Source: Rhizobium sp. PP-CC-3A-592 (GTDB taxonomy: Bacteria > Pseudomonadota > Alphaproteobacteria > Rhizobiales > Rhizobiaceae). From it: a stretch of DNA of 64,000 bases. The position numbers were made by a program, and so were the translations under genes. A model generated the notes under the pieces. It did no database searches, was not told the origin of the DNA, and worked only from the letters and a program-made list of their open reading frames with translations. The stretch is from positions 476,916 through 540,915 of the forward strand of contig NZ_QJSR01000001.1 of the NCBI RefSeq assembly GCF_003217095.1. The letters are read 5' to 3'. Shown here piece by piece: positions 8,207 through 16,138 of the stretch (positions within the stretch are counted from its first letter, which is position 1; every line of letters begins with the position of its first letter).

Positions 8207-9709
8207 ATGAATGAAGCAGCGCGCAGAGTGGCGGCGATGAGCCAACAGCCCATGGAACCCCAGTACCGGGAAGCTCCGAGCAATATCGAGGCGGAACAGG
8301 CCCTGCTCGGCGCGATCCTCGTCAACAACGACGCCTTCTACCGCGTCTCGGACTTCCTGAAGCCGGTGCACCTGCACGAGCCGCTGCACCGCAAGATCTA
8401 CGAGGTCGCAGGCGACATCATCCGCATGGGCAAGACCGCCCATCCCGTGACCGTGAAGACCTTCCTTGCGCCCGACCAGAAGGTCGGCGACATGACGATC
8501 TCCCAGTATCTCGCGCAGCTCGCCGCCAATGCCGTGACGATCATCAATGCCGAGGATTACGGCCGGGCGATCTACGACCTGGCGCTTCGCCGCTCGCTGA
8601 TCACCATCGGCGAGGACATGGTCAACATCGCCTTCGACGCGCCCTTGGACATGCCGCCGCAGGGGCAGATCGAGGATGCCGAGCGCCGCCTGTTCGAACT
8701 GGCCGAAACCGGCCGCTACGACGGCGGTTTCCAGGCGTTCAACGATGCCGTGGCGCTGGCGATCGACATGGCCGGTCAGGCCTTCGAGCGCGACGGCCAC
8801 CTGTCGGGCATCTCCACCGGCATCCACTCGCTCGACGGCAAGATGGGCGGCCTGCAGCGCTCCGACTTGATCGTGCTCGCCGGACGCCCCGGCATGGGCA
8901 AGACGTCGCTCGCCACCAACATCGCCTACAACATCGCGGCCTCCTACGAGCCCGAGATCCAGGCGGACGGCTCGTACAAGGCGAAGAATGGCGGCGTCGT
9001 CGGGTTCTATTCGCTCGAAATGTCGTCCGAACAGCTGGCGACACGTATTATCTCCGAGCAGACGGAAGTCTCCTCCTCGAAGATCCGTCGCGGCGAAATC
9101 ACCGAGCACGACTTCGAAAAGCTGGTCGCCTGCGCCCAGATGATGCAGAAGGTGCCGCTCTATATCGACCAGACCGGTGGTATCTCGATCGCGCAGCTTT
9201 CCGCGCGTGCGCGCCGCCTGAAGCGTCAGCGCGGGCTCGATTGCCTCGTGGTGGACTATATCCAGCTGATGACGGGTGCCGGCAAATCCGGCGAGAACCG
9301 CGTGCAGGAAATCACCCAGATCACGACGGGCCTGAAAGCGCTCGGCAAGGAGCTGAACGTTCCGATCATCGCGCTGTCCCAGCTCTCGCGTGCGGTGGAA
9401 AGCCGCGAGGACAAGCGCCCGCAGCTCTCCGACCTTCGCGAATCGGGCTCGATCGAGCAGGACGCCGACGTCGTGCTCTTCGTGTTCCGCGAGGAATACT
9501 ATGTGAAGAACATGGAGCCGCGCGACGAGTTCGACCCGAAATACGAGGAATGGAAGCAGACCTTCGAAAAGGTGAAGGGCACGGCCGACGTCATCATCGC
9601 CAAGCAGCGCCACGGACCGACCGGCACGGTAAAACTCGCCTTCCAGTCCGAATTCACCCGCTTCACCGACCTCGCCGACCCCTCCTTCACGCAGTACGAG
9701 GAGCATTGA
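8207..9709 (+). CDS. dnaB: Replicative DNA helicase DnaB
   Basis: The hexameric helicase that unwinds DNA at the replication fork and recruits primase. The 500-residue product has the N-terminal DnaB domain (about residues 22-130, EAPSNIEAEQALLGAIL), a linker, and a RecA-like C-terminal domain with Walker A GRPGMGKTS (226-234), a Walker B region ending VVDYIQLM and the Arg-finger region ESGSIEQDADV. I placed the start at the ATG preceded by GAGAG rather than at the more distant in-frame ATG (7988). No intein is present. It is monocistronic and convergent with azlD. Confidence 0.96.
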   Translation: MNEAARRVAAMSQQPMEPQYREAPSNIEAEQALLGAILVNNDAFYRVSDFLKPVHLHEPLHRKIYEVAGDIIRMGKTAHPVTVKTFLAPDQKVGDMTISQYLAQLAANAVTIINAEDYGRAIYDLALRRSLITIGEDMVNIAFDAPLDMPPQGQIEDAERRLFELAETGRYDGGFQAFNDAVALAIDMAGQAFERDGHLSGISTGIHSLDGKMGGLQRSDLIVLAGRPGMGKTSLATNIAYNIAASYEPEIQADGSYKAKNGGVVGFYSLEMSSEQLATRIISEQTEVSSSKIRRGEITEHDFEKLVACAQMMQKVPLYIDQTGGISIAQLSARARRLKRQRGLDCLVVDYIQLMTGAGKSGENRVQEITQITTGLKALGKELNVPIIALSQLSRAVESREDKRPQLSDLRESGSIEQDADVVLFVFREEYYVKNMEPRDEFDPKYEEWKQTFEKVKGTADVIIAKQRHGPTGTVKLAFQSEFTRFTDLADPSFTQYEEH

Positions 9710-9752
9710 TCGGCATCGGACGGCGTGCCGGCCTTTTCGCACCCGCGCTCTT

Positions 9753-10085
9753 CTAGATGCCGGCTGCCCGCAACATCGCGACGGTCAAGACCCCGGTCGC
9801 GACCGCGCCCAGCAGCGGCAGGCGGGTTGCGGCAAGGGCGGTGACGACGGTCGCCGCCGTTTCCGCGGGCCCGGTCGCCAGCGCCGTCGGCGTGATCACG
9901 GCCATGAGAACGGCGGGCGGAATGGCCCTCATGGCCCGGCGCAGACGGGACCCGAGCGCCACATGACGAATCAATACCAGCCCGGCAAGCCGCGTGAGCG
10001 CGGTGGCCCCGGCCATGGCGGCGATGGCCAAAAGCGTGCCCTGGCTGAGGGCGAAGAAGGGAACGCTTTCCAAAGCCGGCGTCAT
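9753..10085 (-). CDS. azlD: Branched-chain amino acid exporter small subunit, AzlD family
   Basis: A 110-residue membrane protein with about four hydrophobic segments, the small partner of AzlC in the LIV-E type exporter of branched-chain amino acids. The conserved Arg-rich segment and the RAIPPAVLMAV block are typical of AzlD. Its ATG overlaps the azlC stop by 4 nt, so the two are translationally coupled. Substrate is inferred from the family (azaleucine resistance in Bacillus, BrnFE in Corynebacterium); other substrates are possible. Confidence 0.85.
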   Translation of the reverse strand: MTPALESVPFFALSQGTLLAIAAMAGATALTRLAGLVLIRHVALGSRLRRAMRAIPPAVLMAVITPTALATGPAETAATVVTALAATRLPLLGAVATGVLTVAMLRAAGI

Positions 10086-10792
10086 GACGCAACCGCCTCC
10101 TCGCTCGGCTCGGCAAAGGCCGTCACGGCCAGACCGGCGCCCGCGCCGGCAGCGATGTACCAGACGCCGGGAACGAACCGGTGCACCAGCAGGGCCGCCG
10201 CGGCGCTGGCTGCGAGCGTAAAGCCCGCCTGCCGGTCTTTCCAGAACCCCATAACCAAAACGACGAAGACGGCAGGAAAAGCGAAATCCAGCCCCACCGC
10301 CCTGGGATCGCCGAGGAACGCACCCACGGCTGCGCCGAGCAGTGTGGACAGCACCCATGCCGCATAGAATGGAGCGACCAGGCCGGCGAACCAGGTTGCG
10401 GTCAGTGGCGCATGCCGGCTGCGGACCTCGGCCATCGCCCAGATCTCATCGGCAAGGAACAGCATGGCAATGCCTCGGCTGCTCGGGGAAAAGCCCTGCA
10501 TCTGGCGCCCGAGCGATGCGCTCATCAGCACATGCCGGATGTTGACGAGGAATGCAGCGGCGCCAACGGCGCTCCAGGATGCGGGATGGCTCCAGATATC
10601 CATGGCGACGAACTGCGATCCACCGGCAAAGACCAATGCGCTCATCAAGGTCGCCTCGAGCGGAGAAAGCCCCTTCGTCGCGGCAACCGACCCGAACACC
10701 AGCCCGATCGGGATCACGGCGACGATCAGCGGCGTGATCGTCCGCATGCCGCCCAGGAAGCCACCATCGTCATCTGTCCTCATGCTCGCCAT
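10082..10792 (-). CDS. azlC: Branched-chain amino acid exporter large subunit, AzlC family
   Basis: A 236-residue inner-membrane permease, about the usual length, with five to seven hydrophobic segments. Family signatures include ITPLIVAVIPIGLVFG near the N-terminus, GGSQFVAMD, and the FLVNIRHVLMSASL block. It works with AzlD, encoded immediately downstream. A 19-bp motif 55 nt upstream of the start also occurs in front of the neighbouring AraC-type gene, which suggests local control. The direction of transport (export) is taken from the family. Confidence 0.9.
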   Translation of the reverse strand: MASMRTDDDGGFLGGMRTITPLIVAVIPIGLVFGSVAATKGLSPLEATLMSALVFAGGSQFVAMDIWSHPASWSAVGAAAFLVNIRHVLMSASLGRQMQGFSPSSRGIAMLFLADEIWAMAEVRSRHAPLTATWFAGLVAPFYAAWVLSTLLGAAVGAFLGDPRAVGLDFAFPAVFVVLVMGFWKDRQAGFTLAASAAAALLVHRFVPGVWYIAAGAGAGLAVTAFAEPSEEAVAS

Positions 10793-10846
10793 CGCCCTGC
10801 ACCTCCGTTGTTCCGGAAGCCTCTTACGGCCCCGGCCTGAGCACCG

Positions 10847-10865
10847 TCTTGAACGAAAGTAATGC
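10847..10865 (-). promoter_or_regulatory. Shared upstream motif, azlC copy
   Basis: TCTTGAACGAAAGTAATGC on the + strand, 55 nt upstream of azlC. It matches 16 of 19 bases of a motif upstream of the adjacent AraC-family gene (11782-11800) and has the same orientation relative to the gene it precedes. Candidate activator site. Confidence 0.45.
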
Positions 10866-10892
10866 AGACAGCTGGATACGTAAGCAGACCCG

Positions 10893-11750
10893 TCACCGGG
10901 CGCGAAATTGCCCTGGTGTCAGCCCGGTGCGCGCCTTGAAGTGACGTGTGAAGTGAGCCTGGTCCGCAAAACCGCAATCGAAAGCGACAGCAGCGGGTGT
11001 GGCACCGAGGCGCAGCAGCCGGCGTGCCTCGCGGATGCGGCAATCCGTGAGATAGGCATGCGGCGTCACATGGTAGGCCCGCCGGAAAGCGCGGATAAGA
11101 TGTGCACGGCTGAGACCAGCAATGCGCGCCAGCTCAACCAGTCCGACATCCTGACGAAAATGCTCTCTGAGATAGTCGCGCGCGCGCGCAACAGCGGTCG
11201 CCTCCTGCGTGTCGATGGGCTGGAGGATGAGGCTGCCGTGACGGAGGAACATCGCGGCAAGAACCGTATAGATGCTTTCGTCGGCTTCCAGCGCCCCGAC
11301 CCGCATCTCGAGTGTGCGGTGCGCACGGTGAAAGGCTCCGGCCAGCGGGGCGTCGTGCAGGATCTGCCGGGAGAATGCAGGCGACGGGTGAAGCGTGCGG
11401 CCGGTGACATCCTCCAGGATCTCGCGCAGGAGGGCGGCATCCGGGTAGATCATCCTGTAGCGGTAGCCCTCGCTTCCCGGCACGCCATCGTGAAACTCGC
11501 CCGGGTTGATCAGATAGAGATCGCCCGGCCCCGAGGCTTCGCGGCTGCCGCGGATCGTGGCGATCTGGCTGCCGTGTTCGATGGCGCCGATGCTGAACGT
11601 ATCATGCGCATGCGGCGCAAAGGCATGGGTTACGAAGGTCGCGCTGAGGCACTCCATGCCCATCAGGCCCGGCTCGCGCCAGAACACCGTCCGCTCGACC
11701 TGCGAAAGCGGCATCATCTCTGCGGCCTGTTCCTGGGACACGTTCTGCAT
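10893..11750 (-). CDS. AraC-family transcriptional regulator with cupin-type sensor domain
   Basis: A regulator of about 285 residues. The N-terminal half resembles the AraC ligand-binding cupin (HAFAPHAHDTFSIGAIEHG, then GDLYLINPGEFHDG), and the C-terminal ~100 residues hold two helix-turn-helix motifs (LVELARIAGLSRAHLIRAFR and VAFDCGFADQAHFTRHFK). The start is uncertain: ATG at 11750 is taken here, but two tandem ATGs 33-36 nt further in have a better purine-rich leader. It lies directly upstream of azlCD on the same strand with a 100-nt gap. The repeated motif before both units suggests it controls itself and azlCD, probably in response to an amino acid. Confidence 0.85.
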   Translation of the reverse strand: MQNVSQEQAAEMMPLSQVERTVFWREPGLMGMECLSATFVTHAFAPHAHDTFSIGAIEHGSQIATIRGSREASGPGDLYLINPGEFHDGVPGSEGYRYRMIYPDAALLREILEDVTGRTLHPSPAFSRQILHDAPLAGAFHRAHRTLEMRVGALEADESIYTVLAAMFLRHGSLILQPIDTQEATAVARARDYLREHFRQDVGLVELARIAGLSRAHLIRAFRRAYHVTPHAYLTDCRIREARRLLRLGATPAAVAFDCGFADQAHFTRHFKARTGLTPGQFRAR

Positions 11751-11781
11751 ACGGCCAGGATAGCGCAGGACGTGAACCCGA

Positions 11782-11800
11782 TCTTGAACAAAAGTGACGC
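11782..11800 (-). promoter_or_regulatory. Shared upstream motif, araC-type gene copy
   Basis: TCTTGAACAAAAGTGACGC on the + strand, 32 nt upstream of the ATG at 11750 (65-68 nt from the alternative starts). It pairs with the copy at 10847-10865. Confidence 0.45.
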
Positions 11801-11893
11801 TTTGCCATGGACCTTCAAAATCGCCTTCCGCTTGCCCCACTGGCCTGTCAGGACTATCTGGTTTCAAGCTCAACGCGCGATCTCAGAGGTATC

Positions 11894-13039
11894 ATGGACG
11901 ACGTCTTTTCCGCTGCGGCGAACCGCCTGACCATCGACCTGCAGGCGCTGGCCGACAACTGGCGCCAGATGAAGGCGCGGTCGGGAAGCGCGCGGGCGGC
12001 GGCCGTGCTGAAGGCGGATGCCTATGGAATCGGGATCGAGGCGGCGGCGGAGACGCTTTACCGGGCTGGAGCGCGCGATTTCTTCGTGGCGAATGCCGAA
12101 GAGGGTGTCGACCTGCGACCGCTGGTGCCCGAGGGCCGCATCTATGTGCTCGCCGGTATTTGGCCCGGGATCGAGCCGCTGTTCTTCGAAAACGGGCTGG
12201 TGCCCGTCATCAATTCCGAGGAGCAGCTCGCCTTCTTCATGGCAGCCCTTTCCGAGCATGGCGATCACCCTTGCGTGCTGCATGTGGACACCGGCATGAA
12301 CCGGCTCGGCCTTTCCATGGAGGAGGCGATGGCGCTTGCCTCCGACCCGGCACGCCCGGCAAGCTTCTCGCCCATGCTGGTCATGAGCCACCTCGCCTGC
12401 GCCGACGACCCCGCGCATCCGCTGAACGCCCGGCAGCTGTCAGCCTTCCGCGAGGTCAGCGCCGCCTTCGAGGGCGTCGAGGCAAGCCTTGCCAATTCTG
12501 CAGGCGTCCATCTCGGGCCGGACTATCATTTCGACCTCACCCGCCCCGGCATCGCCACCTATGGCGGCGAGGCGGTCAACGGAATGGCCAACCCGATGAC
12601 GCCGGTCGTGACCGCAGAGGCGCGGATCATCCAGGTGCGGTCGGTTGCGGAGGGCGGCTCGGCGAGCTACGGCGCCACCGCCGCCTTTGCCCGCGACAGC
12701 CGCATCGCCATCGCCTCGGTCGGCTATGCCGATGGATACCACCGCTCGGTTTCCGGCAGCGGCGTCGCCCTACGGCAGGCGGCACCCTCCGGCGCTTATG
12801 GCTTCCTGCATGGCCGCAGGGTTCCCCATGTCGGCAGGGTCACCATGGATCTCAGCCTGTTCGACGTGACGGACCTGCCGGAAAACGCCGTGCGTGCAGG
12901 CGATTACATCGAACTGTTCGGACGTAACATCGCACTCGACGATGTGGCGCGCGCAGGGGGAACCATCGGCTATGAGCTGCTGACAAGCCTCGGCCACCGC
13001 TACGACCGCGCCTATCGTGAGGCCGACGAGGAAGTTTGA
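11894..13039 (+). CDS. alr: Alanine racemase
   Basis: A PLP-dependent enzyme interconverting L- and D-alanine for peptidoglycan synthesis in the cytosol. The 381-residue product has the PLP-binding lysine K40 in the signature AVLKADAYGIG and the second catalytic base Y259 in SASYGAT, followed by the GYADGYHR block of the C-terminal domain. I start at the ATG preceded by AGAGG rather than the in-frame ATG at 11807, whose extra 29 residues precede the normal family N-terminus. It is divergent from the AraC-type gene; a toxin-antitoxin pair follows 57 nt downstream. Whether it is the biosynthetic or a catabolic (DadX) enzyme cannot be told from sequence. Confidence 0.93.
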   Translation: MDDVFSAAANRLTIDLQALADNWRQMKARSGSARAAAVLKADAYGIGIEAAAETLYRAGARDFFVANAEEGVDLRPLVPEGRIYVLAGIWPGIEPLFFENGLVPVINSEEQLAFFMAALSEHGDHPCVLHVDTGMNRLGLSMEEAMALASDPARPASFSPMLVMSHLACADDPAHPLNARQLSAFREVSAAFEGVEASLANSAGVHLGPDYHFDLTRPGIATYGGEAVNGMANPMTPVVTAEARIIQVRSVAEGGSASYGATAAFARDSRIAIASVGYADGYHRSVSGSGVALRQAAPSGAYGFLHGRRVPHVGRVTMDLSLFDVTDLPENAVRAGDYIELFGRNIALDDVARAGGTIGYELLTSLGHRYDRAYREADEEV

Positions 13040-13096
13040 CGCGGCATCTTGGAATGCCGTTCGAGATGCGCTAGAAGAGAACAAAAGGGGATCAGC

Positions 13097-13402
13097 ATGA
13101 CTGACATCCATTTGAGCGACGAAGACCGCGCCTTCATCGAAGGGCAGCTGCAGATGGGTGCCTATCGCACCGCCGACGACGTGATCCGTGCCGGACTTCA
13201 GGTTCTGCGCGAGGAAGACGAAGAGTTGCGGCGCCTCATCAAGGTCGGCGAGGACGATATCAAGGCGGGGCGCTACGTCACGTTCGAGAAGGCCGGCGAC
13301 CTGAAGAAACATATCCTCGCACTCGCACGGGAACGACAAGATGCTCGCTCGGCGCCTGAACATGAGCCGTCGCGCACTGAAAGACCTGGCGGACGCCTTT
13401 GA
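13097..13402 (+). CDS. ParD/CopG-like antitoxin of a type II toxin-antitoxin pair
   Basis: A 101-residue protein. The first ~45 residues (MTDIHLSDEDRAFIEGQLQ, then YRTADDVIRAGLQVL) match the ribbon-helix-helix fold of ParD-like antitoxins, which bind operator DNA and, through the C-terminal half, the toxin. It begins at an ATG with AAAAGGGG 6 nt upstream. The C-terminal ~20 residues overlap the start of the toxin gene in another frame, so this tail is unusually long and may be partly dispensable. Together with the next gene it forms a bicistron between alr and radA. Autoregulation by the complex is expected from the family. Confidence 0.8.
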   Translation: MTDIHLSDEDRAFIEGQLQMGAYRTADDVIRAGLQVLREEDEELRRLIKVGEDDIKAGRYVTFEKAGDLKKHILALARERQDARSAPEHEPSRTERPGGRL

Positions 13403-13652
13403 GTACAGTGCAGAAGAGAACCCGGTCATAGCCGACGCCTTCATAACCGACCTGACGGATCACATCGAAAGGTTGGCAGGCCTCGGCCTCATCGGCACCA
13501 GCCGCGATATCGTTCCCGGTCTGCAGTGTTTCGTCTATCGCCAGCGCTGCATCTATTTTTTTGTCACCGAAACAGACCTCAACGTCGTGCGCGTCCTTCA
13601 CGGACGCCAGACCATCTCCGCATCCACTTTTACCGAAAGCGATACCGACTGA
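13341..13652 (+). CDS. ParE/RelE-like toxin
   Basis: A 103-residue protein of the RelE/ParE fold. The N-terminal helices (LKDLADAFEYSAEENPVIADAF) and C-terminal strand region (CFVYRQRCIYFFVTE, then VVRVLHGRQ) are typical of ParE, which poisons DNA gyrase, although the RelE branch cleaves mRNA; the target cannot be decided by eye. The start may be ATG 13341 or ATG 13362 (MSRRALKDLADA), the latter closer to the usual ParE N-terminus. The gene overlaps the antitoxin by 62 or 41 nt. Its stop codon directly abuts the radA start. Confidence 0.8.
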   Translation: MLARRLNMSRRALKDLADAFEYSAEENPVIADAFITDLTDHIERLAGLGLIGTSRDIVPGLQCFVYRQRCIYFFVTETDLNVVRVLHGRQTISASTFTESDTD

Positions 13653-15056
13653 ATGGCCAAGGCCAGAACGAATTTCATCTGCCAGAATTGCGGCACCGTC
13701 ACCTCCCGCTGGGTGGGAAAGTGCGAGGGCTGCGGACAGTGGAACACCATCGTCGAGGAGGACCCGCTTGGCGGCATCGGCGGGGGACCGGGCAAGACGC
13801 CGAAGAAGGGGCGTCCCGTGGCGCTCACCACGCTCTCCGGCGAGGCGGAGGATGCGCCGCGCATCACGACCGGCATCTCGGAATTCGACCGGGCTCTCGG
13901 AGGCGGCTTCGTGCGCGGGTCGGCGGTGCTGATCGGCGGCGATCCGGGCATCGGCAAATCCACGGTTCTCATGCAGGCGGCGGCAGCCCTGTCGCGCAAC
14001 GGCCATCGCATCATCTACGTCTCGGGCGAAGAGGCAGTGGCGCAGGTGCGGCTGCGGGCCCAGCGGCTCGGCGCTGCGGATACGGACGTGCTGCTGGCCG
14101 CCGAGACCAATGTCGAGGACATCCTCGCGACAGTGTCGGAGGGCAAGCGGCCCGATCTCTTCATCGTCGATTCCATCCAGACGCTGTGGAGCGACGTCGT
14201 CGATTCGGCGCCGGGCACCGTGACGCAGGTTCGCACCGGCGTGCAGGCGATGATCCGCTTTGCCAAGCAGACCGGCGCCACCGTCGTTCTCGTCGGTCAC
14301 GTCACCAAGGAAGGCCAGATCGCCGGTCCGCGCGTGGTGGAGCACATGGTCGATGCCGTCCTCTATTTCGAGGGCGACCGCGGGCATCACTACCGCATCC
14401 TGCGCACCGTGAAGAACCGCTTCGGGCCGACCGACGAGATCGGCGTGTTCGAAATGTCGGACAAGGGACTGCGCGAGGTCACCAATCCGTCCGAGCTCTT
14501 CCTTGGCGAGCGTAACGCGAAATCGCCGGGTGCCGCCGTGTTTGCCGGCATGGAAGGCACGCGGCCGGTGCTGGTCGAAGTGCAGGCGCTGGTGGCACCG
14601 ACCTCGCTCGGAACGCCACGGCGCGCCGTGGTGGGGTGGGATTCGGCGCGGCTGTCGATGATTCTCGCGGTGCTGGAGGCCCATTGCGGCGTGCGGCTCG
14701 GGCAACACGACGTCTACCTCAACGTGGCCGGCGGATACCGTATCGCGGAGCCCGCGGCGGACCTTGCCGTGGCTTCCGCACTGGTTTCCTCGCTTGCCGG
14801 ACTTGCCCTTCCCACCGATTGCGTTTATTTCGGCGAAATCAGCCTGTCCGGGGCCATCCGGCCGGTTGCGCATACGGCCCAGCGCCTGAAGGAATCCGAG
14901 AAACTCGGCTTCTCGCAAGCTGTCCTGCCTTCCGCCTCCCCCGATCTGCCCAAGGGCTCGGGCATGGTGTGGAGCGAAATGGAGAGCCTGCCGGATCTGG
15001 TCGCGCGCATCGCCGGCGCCAAGGGTGCCCTGCGCCAGACGGATGAGGACGACTGA
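13653..15056 (+). CDS. radA: DNA repair protein RadA (Sms)
   Basis: A RecA-like ATPase that drives branch migration during homologous recombination. The 467-residue product shows all parts: a four-cysteine zinc finger (C10, C13, C24, C27), Walker A GDPGIGKS (96-103), the RadA-specific KNRFG motif near residue 255, and a C-terminal Lon-protease-like domain. The ATG immediately follows the TGA of the ParE-like gene with no clear Shine-Dalgarno sequence, so radA translation may depend on ribosomes ending at the toxin stop codon. A radA promoter inside the toxin-antitoxin genes cannot be excluded. Confidence 0.96.
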   Translation: MAKARTNFICQNCGTVTSRWVGKCEGCGQWNTIVEEDPLGGIGGGPGKTPKKGRPVALTTLSGEAEDAPRITTGISEFDRALGGGFVRGSAVLIGGDPGIGKSTVLMQAAAALSRNGHRIIYVSGEEAVAQVRLRAQRLGAADTDVLLAAETNVEDILATVSEGKRPDLFIVDSIQTLWSDVVDSAPGTVTQVRTGVQAMIRFAKQTGATVVLVGHVTKEGQIAGPRVVEHMVDAVLYFEGDRGHHYRILRTVKNRFGPTDEIGVFEMSDKGLREVTNPSELFLGERNAKSPGAAVFAGMEGTRPVLVEVQALVAPTSLGTPRRAVVGWDSARLSMILAVLEAHCGVRLGQHDVYLNVAGGYRIAEPAADLAVASALVSSLAGLALPTDCVYFGEISLSGAIRPVAHTAQRLKESEKLGFSQAVLPSASPDLPKGSGMVWSEMESLPDLVARIAGAKGALRQTDEDD

Positions 15057-15100
15057 CCGGACGGCGGGACACAGCAAGACGGTCGCTCGGCCACGGCCAG

Positions 15101-15150
15101 AGGTTATCGGGCCAAAGCATATTGCCCGAGGTTATCGGGCCAAAGCATAT
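15101..15150. repeat. Two 22-bp direct repeats upstream of cvpA
   Basis: Identical 22-bp copies lie at 15101-15122 and 15129-15150, starting AGGTTATCGGGCC and ending AAAGCATAT, separated by TGCCCG. CGGGC inside each copy can also pair with the GCCCG of the spacer. They lie 130-180 nt upstream of cvpA and about 45 nt after radA. Function unknown; tandem operator half-sites or a replication-slippage duplication are both possible. Confidence 0.85.
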
Positions 15151-15281
15151 CGGGACACGGCCGCCGTTTCGGTATAGATGCTGCGTCCGGTTCCGCGAGA
15201 GAATGGAGCCGGGTTCACGTGCGGTGACTGCAGATGCCCCGGTGCGGACCCCGCCTGGCGCTTGTTCGGAGTAGGACGACC

Positions 15282-15899
15282 ATGCCCATAACCATTCTCG
15301 ACGGGATCGTGATCGGTGTCGCGCTGTTCTCGGCCGTCCTTGCGATGGTCCGCGGCTTCTCGCGCGAGGTGCTTTCGGTCGCCAGCTGGCTCGGTGCCGC
15401 AGCATCCGCCTATTTCCTCTATCCCTACCTGAAGCCCTATGCGGCGCAGTACACGACGAGCGATGCCATCGCCACGGCCGGTTCGGCCGGCGTCATCTTC
15501 CTCGTCGCCCTGATCATCATCTCCTTCATCACCATGCGGATTGCGGACTTCATCATCGACAGCCGCATCGGCGCGCTCGATCGCACGCTCGGCTTCCTGT
15601 TCGGTGCAGCACGCGGCGTTCTCCTGATCGTCGTCGCCATGCTGTTCTTCAACTGGATCGTGAAGCCCGAGCAGCAGCCGACCTGGGTCATCCAGGCGAA
15701 ATCGAAGCCGCTGCTCGACAATCTCGGCACGAAACTCGTGGCGCTGCTTCCGGAAGATGTCGGCACGACCGTGGTGAACCGCCTGACCGGTAAGCCGACG
15801 CCCGAGGGCGAGCTGGACGGGACGACGCCGCCGAACGAGCCGGTGCCGTCCGACGATGCGCCGGCCCTTGCGCCCGCCGCACCGACGACCAACAACTGA
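15282..15899 (+). CDS. cvpA: CvpA family inner-membrane protein
   Basis: A 205-residue membrane protein with about four hydrophobic segments in the first 145 residues and a Pro/Ala-rich polar tail. CvpA was named for its need in colicin V production in E. coli and usually precedes purF, as here; its role appears to concern envelope homeostasis rather than purine synthesis. The start is the ATG preceded by TAGGACGACC; an in-frame ATG 48 nt upstream lacks a site. A perfect 15-bp hairpin follows the stop, so cvpA and purF may be only partly cotranscribed. Confidence 0.88.
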   Translation: MPITILDGIVIGVALFSAVLAMVRGFSREVLSVASWLGAAASAYFLYPYLKPYAAQYTTSDAIATAGSAGVIFLVALIIISFITMRIADFIIDSRIGALDRTLGFLFGAARGVLLIVVAMLFFNWIVKPEQQPTWVIQAKSKPLLDNLGTKLVALLPEDVGTTVVNRLTGKPTPEGELDGTTPPNEPVPSDDAPALAPAAPTTNN

Positions 15900-15920
15900 C
15901 GCGCTTGCGCCAGACATATG

Positions 15921-15956
15921 ACAGCGCCGTGCGTCCTGTATGACGCACGGCGCTGT
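15921..15956 (+). terminator. Perfect 15-bp hairpin after cvpA
   Basis: The arms ACAGCGCCGTGCGTC (15921-15935) and 15942-15956 are exact inverted repeats around a 6-nt loop. No T-run follows directly (GGCGCTTTAT), so it may be a weak terminator or an RNA-stabilising 3' end. Confidence 0.6.
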
Positions 15957-15971
15957 GGCGCTTTATACCTG

Positions 15972-16036
15972 CTGCATCATTTTATCCTGAAGTCGATTCC
16001 GATTTCAGGAATGATGCAGTCGCCCGCTTTGCGGGC
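15972..16036 (+). promoter_or_regulatory. Two further hairpins in the cvpA-purF gap
   Basis: CTGCATCATT (15972-15981) pairs with AATGATGCAG (16010-16019) and, after a 4-nt bulge, CCTGAA (15986-15991) with TTCAGG (16004-16009). Next comes GCCCGC-TTT-GCGGGC (16022-16036). Together with the preceding hairpin this makes three structures in a row before purF: a possible leader, a dispersed intergenic repeat, or both. Confidence 0.55.
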
Positions 16037-16138
16037 TGTTGTCGTTTCATCGATCTTTCCGCCGGTATTGCTGGTTGAAGGCGCGATGACGCGCTACGAT
16101 ATGCCAACCGCACCCGCCGAGAAAAAGGTGATACCGCG

